Shown here: piece by piece, positions 38,425 through 47,673 of the stretch
How positions within the stretch are numbered: position 1 is the stretch's first letter
How the letters are laid out: every line of letters starts with the position of its first letter
Source: Paenibacillus lactis
Lineage (GTDB): Bacteria > Bacillota > Bacilli > Paenibacillales > Paenibacillaceae
Reading direction: 5' to 3'
DNA: 64,000 nt
NCBI RefSeq assembly: GCF_017873605.1
Contig: NZ_JAGGKI010000001.1
Location: 62,001 to 126,000, forward strand
Position numbers and translations under genes: made by a program
The notes under the pieces: model-generated
The model's database searches: none
What the model was told of the DNA's origin: nothing
What the model saw: only the letters and a program-made list of their open reading frames with translations

Positions 38425-39477
38425 TTACGGATACACTGGCGTAAACGTAAGACCGAGGCTTTCCTCCCATCCCATCATCAGGTTCAAATTCTGGATTGCC
38501 TGCCCGGCCGCGCCCTTCACGACATTGTCGATGACCGATATGACGGTCAACCGGTTCGTTCGGGCATCCACCGCAAAGCCGATGTCGCAATAATTGGAGC
38601 CGCTAACCTCTTTCGTCGCCGGCCATACGCCGTTATCGCGAATGCGGACAAAAGAGCGATCTTTATAGTACTCGCGATACAATCCGATGAAGTCCTCTTC
38701 GGTATACGATCCCTTGAGCGTTGCATACATCGTGCTCATAATCCCGCGCGTCATCGGTACGAGATGAGTCGTAAAGGTGACGGTAACGGGCTCGCCCGAT
38801 ACTTGGCTGAGCACCTGCTCGATCTCCGGGATATGCTGATGCTTGTTGACCTTGTAGGCCTTGAAGTTTTCATTGATTTCCGCAAAATGCGTCATGAGGC
38901 TCGTTCCCCGTCCCGCCCCGGATACGCCGGACTTCGCGTCGATGATCAAGCTGGCCGGGTCAATCCAGCCGGCGTTAATCGCCGGGATCAGTCCAAGGAG
39001 CGTAGCGGTCGGGTAGCAGCCGGGATTCGAAATGAAATCGACGCCCTTCACTTCGTCTCCGAATACCTCGCACAAGCCGTATACGGCTTTTTCAAGAAGC
39101 TCGGACGAAGGGGCCGGATGCTTATACCACTGCTCGTAAGCAGTACCGTCCTTAAGCCTGAAATCGCCCGAGAGGTCGATAACCTTCAGCCCTGCCGCTA
39201 GGAGCTCCGGAACGAGCTTGGCGCTTACGCCGGAAGGCGTCGCCGTGAACACAAGATCCGCAGCCTGCGCAATCTCCGCAGGATTAACGCCATCCAGATT
39301 CTTCGCAACAATATTCGTCAAATGCGGGAATCCGTCCGATATCGGGACCCCGCTGCTCGATGATGAAATCACCGAAGTAATCTCGATGTAAGGATGCGCC
39401 TGCAGCAATCGGATCAGCTCCACGCCTCCATAACCGGTGGATCCTACAATGGCAACTCTCAGCTTGTTGTCTGTCAT
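38425..39477 (-). CDS. argC: N-acetyl-gamma-glutamyl-phosphate reductase
   Basis: A 350-residue NADPH-dependent reductase. The Rossmann start VAIVGSTGYGGVELIRLL and the catalytic Cys in SNPGCYPTAT (near 153) are clear. It is the first gene of the arg cluster argC-J-B-D-F-G-H. ATG at 39477 has AGAGGG eight bases upstream. A ~130-base leader separates it from the promoter. Confidence 0.97.
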   Translation of the reverse strand: MTDNKLRVAIVGSTGYGGVELIRLLQAHPYIEITSVISSSSSGVPISDGFPHLTNIVAKNLDGVNPAEIAQAADLVFTATPSGVSAKLVPELLAAGLKVIDLSGDFRLKDGTAYEQWYKHPAPSSELLEKAVYGLCEVFGDEVKGVDFISNPGCYPTATLLGLIPAINAGWIDPASLIIDAKSGVSGAGRGTSLMTHFAEINENFKAYKVNKHQHIPEIEQVLSQVSGEPVTVTFTTHLVPMTRGIMSTMYATLKGSYTEEDFIGLYREYYKDRSFVRIRDNGVWPATKEVSGSNYCDIGFAVDARTNRLTVISVIDNVVKGAAGQAIQNLNLMMGWEESLGLTFTPVYP

Positions 39478-39508
39478 ATCCTCATCCCTCTCCCACGGAA
39501 CATCCGAT

Positions 39509-39563
39509 AGACCGCGAGTGGAAAGGCGCCTGCTTGTTTGTAAGCGTCCTGATCAAGCGGTCT
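39509..39563 (-). other. Possible structured element in the argC leader
   Basis: In the leader RNA, AGACCGC and GCGGTCT (7 bp, perfect) enclose ~41 bases containing a smaller GCTT/AAGC stem. No known riboswitch was recognised and no U-tract follows, so an attenuator is not shown. Confidence 0.3.
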
Positions 39564-39615
39564 TATGCACGGTTGCATGATTCCAAATCCATTATCCGTC
39601 TCATAAATATGTATT

Positions 39616-39644
39616 ATTATACGACTGTATTCATATAAATACAA
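39616..39644 (-). promoter_or_regulatory. argC promoter overlapped by an ArgR/AhrC-like box
   Basis: On the minus strand TTGTAT (39639-39644) and TATAAT (39616-39621) are exactly 17 bases apart. The 18-bp dyad TGTATTCATATAAATACA (39626-39643) fills the spacer and overlaps -35; it resembles ARG boxes bound by ArgR/AhrC. Repression by arginine is the natural inference for this position. A weaker half-site follows the -10. Confidence 0.65.
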
Positions 39645-39684
39645 TGGATTCTCATAAATTGGCTGGAAATGGGTCAATCTCCCC

Positions 39685-40260
39685 CTATAAGTCGGACGCC
39701 CGTTCATATTCTTCTTTTAATATCGAGAATACTTTGAGATTCCAATGCCGGTCCTTCACCTTCATCGCTTTGCGCAGTGTCCCCTCATAACGCATGCCGA
39801 TCTTCTCCATGACGCGTTGGGAGCCGATATTTTCCTCGAAGCAGCGGGCTTGGACCCGAATCAGATCCATTTCGCCAAAACCAAGCTTCAAGAGCGCGGA
39901 AGCCGCTTCGGTCATGATCCCCCGGCCCCAATATTCCCGAGCAAGCACATAGCCGATTTCCGCGCTTTGATGCTCAGGCTTCCACCACACGAAATCGACC
40001 GTGCCAACCAGCCTGCCGTTCTCCTTCAGTTCTATTCCCCAGGGTGCGATGTCGTGCTTGGCATATTGGGCTAATATGTATTGAATAAATCGCTTGCTGT
40101 CCTCAATCGAGCGATGAGTTTCCCATGTTACGTATTGGGCCACCTCATCATTTGAGGCATAGGCGTACATATCCTCCGCATCCCGCATCGATATTCTGCG
40201 CAAGCGCAGACGGTCGGTTTCTAGTTCGGGCAGGCTTGCATAGATCCGTTCAATCCCCAT
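39685..40260 (-). CDS. GNAT family N-acetyltransferase (RimJ/RimL-like)
   Basis: A 191-residue GNAT protein. The strand LETDRLRLRRISMRDAED at the start and the acetyl-CoA loop VLAREYWGRGIMTEA (~105-120) are typical of the RimJ/RimL branch that acetylates protein N-termini or small-molecule amines. ATG at 40260 has GGAGG nine bases upstream. It lies ~208 bases upstream of argC, with the arg promoter between, so it is a separate unit. Substrate unknown. Confidence 0.85.
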   Translation of the reverse strand: MGIERIYASLPELETDRLRLRRISMRDAEDMYAYASNDEVAQYVTWETHRSIEDSKRFIQYILAQYAKHDIAPWGIELKENGRLVGTVDFVWWKPEHQSAEIGYVLAREYWGRGIMTEAASALLKLGFGEMDLIRVQARCFEENIGSQRVMEKIGMRYEGTLRKAMKVKDRHWNLKVFSILKEEYERASDL

Positions 40261-40424
40261 TTTTCGTAGCCTCCTCCAAGATATTAGTTTCCATTATAGG
40301 CGCTTCCCCTGAAAAAGAAAGAAAAAATTCCCTGTCGTTATTTCGACTGCGTCTTTAGTCTGCCGGGCTCCTGAATAGAACCTGTAACGGCCATGAACCG
40401 GCTCAAGGTAACAAGCCATATCCA

Positions 40425-40456
40425 TAAAAAAAGAACGGCGCTCATACGCCGTTCTT
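40425..40456 (-). terminator. Terminator of the prfB-yitT unit
   Basis: AAGAACGGCG-CTCATA-CGCCGTTCTT followed on the minus strand by TTTTTTATGG, ~18 bases after the stop of the YitT gene. Confidence 0.88.
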
Positions 40457-40473
40457 GCATCATGTTATATGAT

Positions 40474-41388
40474 TTAGGTTCTAATATTCCGAAAGCCTTC
40501 ACCCAGCACCTCGTGTGCATTATGGATAATGACAAACGCATCCGGATCCACCGATTGGACCACCGTCTTCAGCCGGGGAATCTCGCTCTGGCCGACGACG
40601 ACCATCAGAACGGTCCGGTGTTCGCCGGTATATCCGCCCTCAGCCGTCAGCTTGGTCAAGCCCCGGTCTAGATCCTCCAAAATCGCCTTCGTAATCGGCT
40701 CCGTATGATCGGAGATAATGTAAGCGACCTTGGTGAAGCTGAAGCCCAGCTCGATCGCATCAATCACCTTGCCCGTTACATATAATCCGATTAAGGCATA
40801 CAGCGCTTGCTCCAATGACAGCACCATGGCTGCCGAAGAAATGACGATCGCATCCAGAATGACGATGCATAAGGAAAATGCAAGCCCGCTGTATTTATGC
40901 AGCAGCTGCGCGACAATGCTGAGTCCCCCTGTCGAGCCGCGGCCGCGGTAGACGAGCCCCATGCCGATGCCGACGCCAATCCCTCCATAAATGGAGGCGA
41001 GCAGCGGATTAGAGAGCGGAATTACCCAATCCTTGGTCAAAAACACGAATAGCGGCAGCACCACGCTTCCCAGCAGGGAGCGGACGCCATATTCGCGGCC
41101 GATCAGCCCGAAGGCGAGAAACAGCAGCGGGATATTGAGCGCCCACTGCGTGAAAGCCGGTTCAATGCCAAGCCAAGCTTGGACAAGGACGGATAACCCG
41201 GACACGCCTCCCGAGGCAATGTGGTTCGGCAGGAAAAACAGATTAAACGCCAGCGCCATAATGAAGGAGCCGGCGATAATAAAGATCGTATCGACGGTCT
41301 GACGGAGCGGACCGTTGATCGGAATGATAGGTTCCCGCCTTCTCTTGCTGGCGGATGGTTTACGAACGGACTGCGCCATGTTCTTCAA
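40474..41388 (-). CDS. YitT family membrane protein with DUF2179 domain
   Basis: A 304-residue membrane protein with five to six hydrophobic helices (~30-220) including the ASGGVSGLSVL and GRGSTGGLSIVAQLLH glycine-rich loops, and a C-terminal DUF2179 domain (~235-300; KVAYIISDH, TEGGYTGEHRTVLMVVV-like) resembling PII-like ferredoxin folds. The family is widespread in Bacillota with several copies per genome; its role is not established. The start is either TTG at 41388 (AGGAG 4-5 bases away) or ATG at 41379. It follows prfB by 15 bases or so. Confidence 0.88.
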   Translation of the reverse strand: MKNMAQSVRKPSASKRRREPIIPINGPLRQTVDTIFIIAGSFIMALAFNLFFLPNHIASGGVSGLSVLVQAWLGIEPAFTQWALNIPLLFLAFGLIGREYGVRSLLGSVVLPLFVFLTKDWVIPLSNPLLASIYGGIGVGIGMGLVYRGRGSTGGLSIVAQLLHKYSGLAFSLCIVILDAIVISSAAMVLSLEQALYALIGLYVTGKVIDAIELGFSFTKVAYIISDHTEPITKAILEDLDRGLTKLTAEGGYTGEHRTVLMVVVGQSEIPRLKTVVQSVDPDAFVIIHNAHEVLGEGFRNIRT

Positions 41389-41403
41389 ATCTCTCCTCGC
41401 GGC

Positions 41404-42517
41404 CTATTCGACTTCCTGTTTGATTTGACTGCGCAAATATCCGTCGATAAAAGCATCCAGGTCTCCGTCCATCACGGCGCCCACATTCCCGGTCTCCACC
41501 TGGGTGCGATGGTCCTTCACCATGCTGTATGGATGGAACACATACGAGCGGATCTGGCTGCCCCATGCGATTTCGGACTGCTCACCGCGGATTTCAGCCA
41601 GCTCCTTTTGCTGCTCCTCGATTTTGCGCTCATAGAGCTTGGAGCGGAGCATCGTCATCGCGCGCTCGCGGTTTTTGATCTGAGAGCGTTCGTTCTGGCA
41701 TGTTACGACGACGCCAGTCGGAATATGCGTAATCCGTACGGCCGAGTCGGTCGTGTTGATATGCTGACCGCCCGCGCCGCTTGCGCGGTACGTATCGATC
41801 TTCAGATCCTCGGTCCGGATTTCCACCTCTACGTCATCGGTAATTTCCGGTACGACATCGCAGGATACGAACGACGTATGCCGGCGTCCCGAGGAATCGA
41901 ATGGCGAGATGCGGACGAGTCGGTGAACGCCTTTTTCCGCCTTTAGATAGCCGTAAGCATTAAAGCCTTTAATCAATAGCGTTACGCTCTTGATGCCCGC
42001 CTCATCCCCCGGCTGGTAGTCCAGCGTCTCCACCTTGAAACCGCGTTTCTCGGCCCACCGGGTGTACATCCGGTGCAGCATCTGGCCCCAGTCCTGCGAC
42101 TCGGTACCGCCCGCGCCGGGATGCAGCTCGAGGATGGCATTCATTTTGTCATAAGGCTGATTCAGCAGCAGCTGGAGCTCAAACGCCTCCACGCGTCCGA
42201 CCAGTTCCTTAATGGTATCCCCGATCTCGCCGGCCAAGGAATCGTCTCCCTCTTCATCCGCCAGCTCGATCATCACGACAGCATCGTCATAGTCCTGCTG
42301 CAGCTTCTGATATGAATCTACCGCGGATTTGACCGCATTCATCTCCGAGATAATGCCCTGAGCTTTCTCATTGTCGTCCCAAAAATCCGGAGCCGCCATC
42401 TTCTCCTCAAAATTCTCAATTAACTCCTGCTTGAGATCTAAGTCAAAGAGACCCCCTAAGATTGGTTAGTTTCTTGCTGATTTCACGCAGGTCCTGCTTT
42501 ACGCTTGGATCGATCAT
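41404..42517 (-). CDS. prfB: Peptide chain release factor 2, with programmed +1 frameshift
   Basis: RF2 of ~370 residues. The first reading frame starts at ATG 42515-42517 (AAAGGACGAGGA upstream) and runs 24 codons to an in-frame TGA at 42443-42445. The slip site is canonical: internal Shine-Dalgarno-like AGGGGG, then CTT TGA C. A +1 shift at CTT reads GAC and continues without a stop to 41404. The main part has the RF2 anticodon-like SPF tripeptide (RISPFDSSG) and the GGQ motif ([13 protein letters not shown]). Scarce RF2 lengthens the pause at TGA and favours shifting, giving autoregulation. Annotation from the first ATG in the long frame (42399) would lose ~38 residues. Confidence 0.96.
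42443..42456 (-). promoter_or_regulatory. prfB recoding site
   Basis: The stretch contains the internal AGGGGG Shine-Dalgarno-like sequence three bases before CTT TGA C. This is the textbook RF2 frameshift signal; codon 24 is the slippery CTT. Confidence 0.95.
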
Positions 42518-43072
42518 AAGTCCTCGTCCTTTCTGTCTTTGCATCTTATCTTCTTCCAGTATACCCTCTCCGTCCGGGAAATCGTTCCATTCGGAGGATA
42601 AATTTAGCTGTTAACTTGCTCAACTACGCGACTAGGCTAAAGCTTTTTAGCTCAAATCGTTCAGCAGCCGTGTCGTTACGGGAGCATGTGCCGTCTCGTA
42701 TGGGAGCATGTGCCGTGCTCTCAACCGGGATGTCGATACGTTCAGATAAACTCCCTTAATCGCTGCCGGGGCTTTGGAGTCATGGCCTTAGCCACCACCC
42801 CGACTGCCCAAGCAGCTCTTAAGGGAGTTCAATGATTGCCGGTCCATCGACAAGTCCGGCATGATATGCAGTTACCATTCTTTAAGATTGACTATACCGG
42901 GATGTGGGACAAGTACGTAAAATGTTCCTACGATCACTGTTGCTCTCGGATTTCTTGATCAAATGAATTCATAGGTTGAAATCCGATCACAAAGGCGACC
43001 GCTGCCGCTTCTTCGAAATCATTTTACTCCCTTGTCCTGCTACCCGCTCTTTAATTCGTCCTATATCGAATG
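42518..43072. other. 555-base gene-free region between secA and prfB
   Basis: No gene is supported. It contains a 15-bp direct repeat with 22-bp period (GGGAGCATGTGCCGT at 42680-42694 and 42702-42716) and a large hairpin at 42749-42829. No clear secA terminator with a U-tract was found. Confidence 0.5.
42749..42829. other. 81-base structured element (candidate small RNA or palindromic repeat)
   Basis: The ends AACTCCCTTAA and TTAAGGGAGTT pair perfectly (11 bp). After a 2x2 internal loop, GCTGC pairs with GCAGC (5 bp) and CGGGG with CCCCG (5 bp), with a GGC/GCC apex. No U-tract follows on either strand, so it is not a plain terminator. Confidence 0.5.
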
Positions 43073-45586
43073 TTACGCGTTCTGCCCATGGCAGTGCTTG
43101 AATTTCTTGCCGCTGCCGCATGGGCAAGGATCGTTGCGGCCGATCTGTTCACCGACCTGAACCGGACGCTTCTCGGCAGGCTCGCTGCTGCTGTTCGTGG
43201 ATACCTTGTTCTCGTCCACTACCGCTTGGCGCTCCTGGTTCGTGGCGATTTGAGCTTTCATGATATACGTGGCGACTTCCTCTTGGATCGTCGCAATCAT
43301 GGCGTTAAACATTTCAAAGCCTTCGAACTGGTATTCACGAAGCGGATCGGTACCGCCGTACGCACGGAGGTGGATACCCTGACGCAATTGATCCATCGCG
43401 TCGATATGATCCATCCACTTGCTGTCTACCGCGCGGAGCACGATAACCTTCTCGAACTCGCGTACCATTTCCGGACCGATCGCCTGCTCGCGCTCGTCGT
43501 ACTTCTGCATGACACGCTCGAAGAGATAATCGGTAATCTCTTGGGCTTCCTTGCCCCAGAGATCTTCGCGCGTAACCGCACCTTCGTCCAGCAGCTTGCT
43601 GTTGATGTAATCGGCAACGTCCTGCAGATCCCAGTTCTCCGGAATATCATCGCTGCAATGAGCCTCTACAACCCGCTCAATGACCGGCTTGATCATATCA
43701 ACAACGATCTGTTTGATATCCTCGGACTCCAGAATCTCCCGGCGCTGCTTGTAAATGATTTCGCGCTGTTGGTTCATTACGTCGTCATACTGGAGGACGA
43801 CCTTACGCATATCGAAGTTATTGCCTTCTACCCGCTTCTGGGCGGATTCGACCGCACGGGTGATCATCTTGCTCTCGATCGGCTGGTCCTCTTCAAAGCC
43901 AAGGCGTTCCATCATGTTCAGCACGTTGTCCGTACCGAAACGCTTCATCAGCTCATCGCCCAGGGACAGATAGAACTGCGTAGAACCCGGGTCGCCCTGA
44001 CGGCCGGCACGACCGCGCAGCTGGTTATCGATCCGGCGCGATTCATGGCGCTCGGTACCGATAATATGCAGACCGCCGATCTCTCGCACGCCATCACCCA
44101 GCAAGATATCCGTACCGCGTCCCGCCATATTGGTGGCGATGGTAACGGAACCCGGCTGGCCTGCGCGCGAGATGATCTCCGCTTCCTCAGCATGGTATTT
44201 CGCGTTCAGAACTTTATGCTGAACCCCTTTGCGCTTCAGCATTTCAGACAGTCGCTCAGAGTTCTCGATCGAAACGGTACCGACGAGCACCGGCTGATTT
44301 TTCTTATGGCGCTCAACGATCTCGTTCACGACCGCTCTGAACTTGCCTTCCTCACTCTTGTAGACCACGTCCGGCATATCAATCCGCTGGTTCGGCCGGT
44401 TCGTCGGAATTTGAAGCACTTCAAGACCGTAGATCTTCTTGAACTCCTCTTCCTCTGTCTTCGCCGTACCGGTCATGCCCGCCAGCTTGCGGTACATCCG
44501 GAAATAGTTCTGGAAGGTGATGGTCGCGAGCGTCATGCTCTCGTTCTGTACCTCGATGCCTTCCTTTGCTTCGATCGCCTGGTGCAGACCGTCGCTATAA
44601 CGGCGTCCGGCCATCAGGCGGCCCGTAAACTCGTCGACGATAACCACTTCATCGTCCGTCACGACGTAGTCAACGTCACGGCGCATGATGACATTGGCCT
44701 TCAGTGCCTGCACAATATGGTGGTTCAACGTGACATGGTTGTGGTCATACAGGTTGTCGATACCGAAGATACGCTCTGCGGTAGCCACACCTTTTTCCGT
44801 AAGGGATACGGATTTGACCTTGATGTCCACCGTGTAGTCCTCTTCCGGAACGAGACGCTTCACGAACCGGTCAGCTGCATAGTACAGCTCGGTGGATTTC
44901 TGCGCCTGACCCGAAATAATCAGCGGCGTACGCGCTTCGTCGATCAGGATGGAGTCCACTTCGTCAATGATACAGAAGTACAGCGGACGCTGAACCATCT
45001 GTTCCTTGTACAGCACCATGTTGTCCCGCAAGTAGTCGAAACCGAACTCATTGTTCGTTCCGTAAGTAATGTCGCAGGCGTAAGCATGCTGTTTCTCCGG
45101 ATGCTCCATGCCGCTCAGGTTGAGCCCGACGGTCATGCCCAGGAAATTATATATCTGCCCCATCTCTTCGCTGTCACGCTGCGCCAAGTAATCGTTGACG
45201 GTAACCACGTGAACTCCTTTGCCAAGCAGGGCATTCAAGTATACCGGCAGGGTACCTACAAGCGTCTTACCTTCACCGGTCTTCATTTCTGCAATTTTAC
45301 CTTCGTGGAGGGCCATCCCGCCGACCAGCTGCACGTCGTAATGACGCTTGCCGAGCACCCGTTTGGAAGCCTCGCGGACTGTCGCAAACGCTTCAGGAAG
45401 CAACTCCTCAGGCGTCTCACCTTTCTCGATCCGCGCACGGAACTCTTCGGTTTTCGCTTTAAGCTGCTCGTCTGAGAGCGCCTCAAATTCCGGTTCCATT
45501 TTGTTGATTACATCGACCGTCTTCATGAGACGTTTGACATCACGTTCATTGGTGTCGCCGAAAATCTTTTTGACAAGTCCTAGCAT
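43073..45586 (-). CDS. secA: Preprotein translocase ATPase SecA
   Basis: An 837-residue SecA, the motor that pushes preproteins through SecYEG. Walker A MKTGEGKT lies at 101-108 and NDYLAQRD follows near 140; [16 protein letters not shown] is the Walker B region; [10 protein letters not shown] is helicase motif VI. The C-terminus carries the zinc-binding SEC-C motif [16 protein letters not shown]. Start ATG at 45586 ([11 protein letters not shown]) with AAAGGGG upstream; a frame to 45640 is unsupported. It lies between hpf and prfB, the order of many Bacillota. Confidence 0.98.
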   Translation of the reverse strand: MLGLVKKIFGDTNERDVKRLMKTVDVINKMEPEFEALSDEQLKAKTEEFRARIEKGETPEELLPEAFATVREASKRVLGKRHYDVQLVGGMALHEGKIAEMKTGEGKTLVGTLPVYLNALLGKGVHVVTVNDYLAQRDSEEMGQIYNFLGMTVGLNLSGMEHPEKQHAYACDITYGTNNEFGFDYLRDNMVLYKEQMVQRPLYFCIIDEVDSILIDEARTPLIISGQAQKSTELYYAADRFVKRLVPEEDYTVDIKVKSVSLTEKGVATAERIFGIDNLYDHNHVTLNHHIVQALKANVIMRRDVDYVVTDDEVVIVDEFTGRLMAGRRYSDGLHQAIEAKEGIEVQNESMTLATITFQNYFRMYRKLAGMTGTAKTEEEEFKKIYGLEVLQIPTNRPNQRIDMPDVVYKSEEGKFRAVVNEIVERHKKNQPVLVGTVSIENSERLSEMLKRKGVQHKVLNAKYHAEEAEIISRAGQPGSVTIATNMAGRGTDILLGDGVREIGGLHIIGTERHESRRIDNQLRGRAGRQGDPGSTQFYLSLGDELMKRFGTDNVLNMMERLGFEEDQPIESKMITRAVESAQKRVEGNNFDMRKVVLQYDDVMNQQREIIYKQRREILESEDIKQIVVDMIKPVIERVVEAHCSDDIPENWDLQDVADYINSKLLDEGAVTREDLWGKEAQEITDYLFERVMQKYDEREQAIGPEMVREFEKVIVLRAVDSKWMDHIDAMDQLRQGIHLRAYGGTDPLREYQFEGFEMFNAMIATIQEEVATYIMKAQIATNQERQAVVDENKVSTNSSSEPAEKRPVQVGEQIGRNDPCPCGSGKKFKHCHGQNA

Positions 45587-45735
45587 GGTTAACCCCTTTC
45601 GTGCAAAACAAGTGATAGAATCAACTTCATTAAATGCCAAAGGGTTAAATGATGAAATCGATTCATTGATTCCTTATGATGGTCCCATTCCTGGCAGGGT
45701 TCACAGCCTGTCCCAGAGAATGAGGGTTTGCCTAA

Positions 45736-45764
45736 ATTGTAACAGTTTGTAAGGGATGCCGCAA
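45736..45764 (-). promoter_or_regulatory. Candidate secA promoter
   Basis: On the minus strand TTGCGG (45759-45764) and TACAAT (45736-45741) are 17 bases apart, ~150 bases upstream of the secA ATG. Confidence 0.4.
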
Positions 45765-46102
45765 CAAGTTGCTGCTTCTGCTGCCCGCATTCGTCTGGCG
45801 CGAATCCCTGCTTTATAAGACGAAGCAGCACGCATAAAAGTTGCGTGGAGCATTTACCCAGTACCTTATGACCCGATGACAGATGGCATCGACCCGATCC
45901 TGCTTGATTCGAAGGGCGTTAGCATTGACCCTGCGAACCAGGACATCTGTATATTTGAAAATTCGAAGTGACAGGCAAGAACCAACAGCTAAATCCAAGC
46001 ATACTTAAGGCCAAGCACCATGCGCCCATTTAGTAACTAAACCACAAATATATTCGTTAAACGCAGCCAGATTTCGAAACAAAGCCATCCAATATTATCG
46101 AC
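45765..46102. other. Gene-free spacer between secA and hpf
   Basis: Together with the secA leader this is ~695 bases without a supported gene. Short reading frames here lack ribosome sites. Nothing beyond the promoter to its left and the terminators to its right was recognised. Confidence 0.4.
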
Positions 46103-46127
46103 AAAAAGAGGGCTCCTATTTAGCCCT
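46103..46127 (-). terminator. Distal terminator hairpin after hpf
   Basis: AGGGCT-CCTATTT-AGCCCT, followed on the minus strand by TTTTTGTC. It is the second of two tandem hairpins after hpf. Confidence 0.65.
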
Positions 46128-46142
46128 GAACGGCCTCCAACC

Positions 46143-46175
46143 AAATAAAGAGCCCCACCCGCGGGTGAAGGCTCA
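46143..46175 (-). terminator. Proximal terminator hairpin after hpf
   Basis: GAGCC...CACCC-GC-GGGTG...GGCTC stem followed on the minus strand by TTTATTTGG, ~107 bases after the hpf stop. Confidence 0.65.
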
Positions 46176-46281
46176 TCTTGCATGTTCATTTCAGCTTAAA
46201 GGTTTCATTCGTTTTCAGTATGATTCGTTCCGGTCGCTGCAAGGTAAACATCCGCTGGCCCCAGGGACCCGCGTCCTTGCC

Positions 46282-46845
46282 TTACTCGCGCTCGATCAAT
46301 CCGTACTTGCCGTCATTGCGCTTGTAGACGACATTTACTTCCTGTGTGTCAATGTTGGAAAATACGAAGAAATTATGACCAACCATGTTCATCTGCAGAA
46401 TCGCTTCCTCAACGTCCATCGGCTTCATCGTGAAGCGCTTCGTGCGGACCACTTCATAATGATCCTCATACTCGTCCTGCTCGACTTCCGTCTGAGTCGC
46501 CGTAGCTGCGCCGTTCCCGGCAACGAGCGTCTTCAAGCCGCCCTCTTGCCTAATCTTTCGGTTCAGCTTGGTCTTGTGCTTGCGAATCTGGCGTTCCAAC
46601 TTGTCCACAACAGCGTCAATGGAAGCGTACATATCATCGCTTCGGTCTTCCGCACGCAGAACCACGCCTGTGAGCGGAATGGTCACTTCCACTGTGTGCA
46701 ATCCTCGAACGACACTCAATGTAACGTATCCTTCAGAGGTGGGGGGTGCTTCAAAATACTTATCAAGCCTGCTGAGTTTCTTGTCAACATAGTCCTTCAA
46801 AGCATCGGTCACTTCAATTTGTTGACCTCGAATACTGAATTGCAT
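46282..46845 (-). CDS. hpf: Ribosome hibernation promoting factor, long form
   Basis: A 187-residue long HPF. Residues 1-100 are the HPF/YfiA domain (MQFSIRGQQIEVTDALKDYV) that sits in the mRNA/tRNA channel; a linker leads to the C-terminal domain (~125-185; EDHYEVVRTKRF, MNMVGHNFFVFSN) that dimerises 70S ribosomes into 100S particles. This single-protein form is standard in Bacillota. Start ATG at 46845 with AAGGAGG ~8 bases upstream. It has a clear sigma-A type promoter and sits upstream of secA. Confidence 0.96.
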   Translation of the reverse strand: MQFSIRGQQIEVTDALKDYVDKKLSRLDKYFEAPPTSEGYVTLSVVRGLHTVEVTIPLTGVVLRAEDRSDDMYASIDAVVDKLERQIRKHKTKLNRKIRQEGGLKTLVAGNGAATATQTEVEQDEYEDHYEVVRTKRFTMKPMDVEEAILQMNMVGHNFFVFSNIDTQEVNVVYKRNDGKYGLIERE

Positions 46846-46869
46846 AGGGCACTCCTCCTTTGCACCTTT

Positions 46870-46898
46870 AGTATACCATTTTGTTAACGCTGTGTAAA
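46870..46898 (-). promoter_or_regulatory. hpf promoter
   Basis: On the minus strand TTTACA (46893-46898) and TATACT (46870-46875) are 17 bases apart, 24 bases upstream of the ATG. Stress-sigma control, known for yvyD in Bacillus, is not evident here. Confidence 0.65.
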
Positions 46899-47141
46899 AA
46901 GACAAATATGTGAATTTCGGCACAAATATTCGAGCAACAATGGCGAACTCCATTGCGGGATAAGAAAAGACCGTTTCAATGACCTTTAGGGACTAGATCC
47001 TCATCCTCTCATCGAATTTAAACACGGGTAAAGGACATTAAGCTGGCCACCGCCATGTAACGCACATCACCCAACGTTAAGTCCGCGGTTCAGAAGGGAT
47101 AGCCGCTTCTGAAGCCATCAAAGAACCAAACAGCTACCCGC
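46899..47141. other. Gene-free spacer between csp and hpf
   Basis: No gene. A hairpin TTCAGAAG...CTTCTGAA near 47094-47115 has no U-tract. Nothing else was recognised. Confidence 0.35.
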
Positions 47142-47174
47142 AAAAAGAAAAAGACCCCGGATTTACCGGAGTCT
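47142..47174 (-). terminator. Terminator of the cold shock gene
   Basis: AGACTCCGG-TAAAT-CCGGGGTCT type stem followed on the minus strand by TTTTTCTTTTTG, ~65 bases after the csp stop. Confidence 0.82.
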
Positions 47175-47239
47175 CCTCGCTAGCGAATTCAATTCTTAAC
47201 CATCGATACCGTTTATGTAGGTCGGCTATGCCGGGATGA

Positions 47240-47437
47240 TTATAATTTGATTACGTTAGCTGCTTGCGGGCCACGTGCACCTTCAACGATTTCGAATTCA
47301 ACGGATTGTCCTTCTTCCAGCGTCTTAAAGCCTTCAGATTGAATCGCGGAGAAGTGTACGAAAACGTCGCCGCCTTCTTCAGTCTCAATGAAGCCATAAC
47401 CTTTCTCTGCGTTGAACCATTTAACTTTACCTTGCAT
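47240..47437 (-). CDS. Cold shock protein (CspA family)
   Basis: A 65-residue cold-shock-domain protein, standard length. The RNA-binding motifs RNP1 (KGYGFIE) and RNP2 (VFVHFS) are intact. Such proteins bind single-stranded RNA/DNA and act as RNA chaperones. Start ATG at 47437, followed by [12 protein letters not shown] ~50-base leader separates it from a consensus promoter. Which paralogue (cspB, C or D) cannot be decided. Confidence 0.96.
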   Translation of the reverse strand: MQGKVKWFNAEKGYGFIETEEGGDVFVHFSAIQSEGFKTLEEGQSVEFEIVEGARGPQAANVIKL

Positions 47438-47494
47438 GCCCTAACATTCCCTTCATTGTCAAATAAAGTGTGACACTAATTGTCCACATTTCCG

Positions 47495-47523
47495 ACTATA
47501 GCACCCGGCCTTACTAGTGTCAA
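47495..47523 (-). promoter_or_regulatory. Cold shock gene promoter
   Basis: On the minus strand TTGACA (47518-47523) and TATAGT (47495-47500) are 17 bases apart: a near-consensus sigma-A promoter. Confidence 0.75.
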
Positions 47524-47673
47524 TCGCCCTGAAGACGGTTTTCTGCTGAAGAAAACGTCTAATCTTGTCGACATGGCTTAAACACTGAGCTCGGGGGTAC
47601 TGCGGAAAATTGCTTTATCGATAATTACCCAGCAGGGGAGGGGGTGAAACAGGCATTAGCATAAAATAGTTTC

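Noticed and set aside
39474..39707. A 77-codon minus-strand frame covering the argC leader
   Set aside because: It starts upstream of the -35 box of the argC promoter and has no ribosome site; the region is promoter and leader. No leader peptide rich in arginine codons was evident.
43070..45475. An 801-codon open frame on the plus strand opposite secA
   Set aside because: It is the mirror of secA in a GC-rich gene; the product has no recognisable domain, the start has no ribosome site, and SecA is complete and certain.
45589..45831. An 80-codon frame upstream of secA on the minus strand
   Set aside because: No ribosome site, composition unlike a protein, and it covers the candidate secA promoter.
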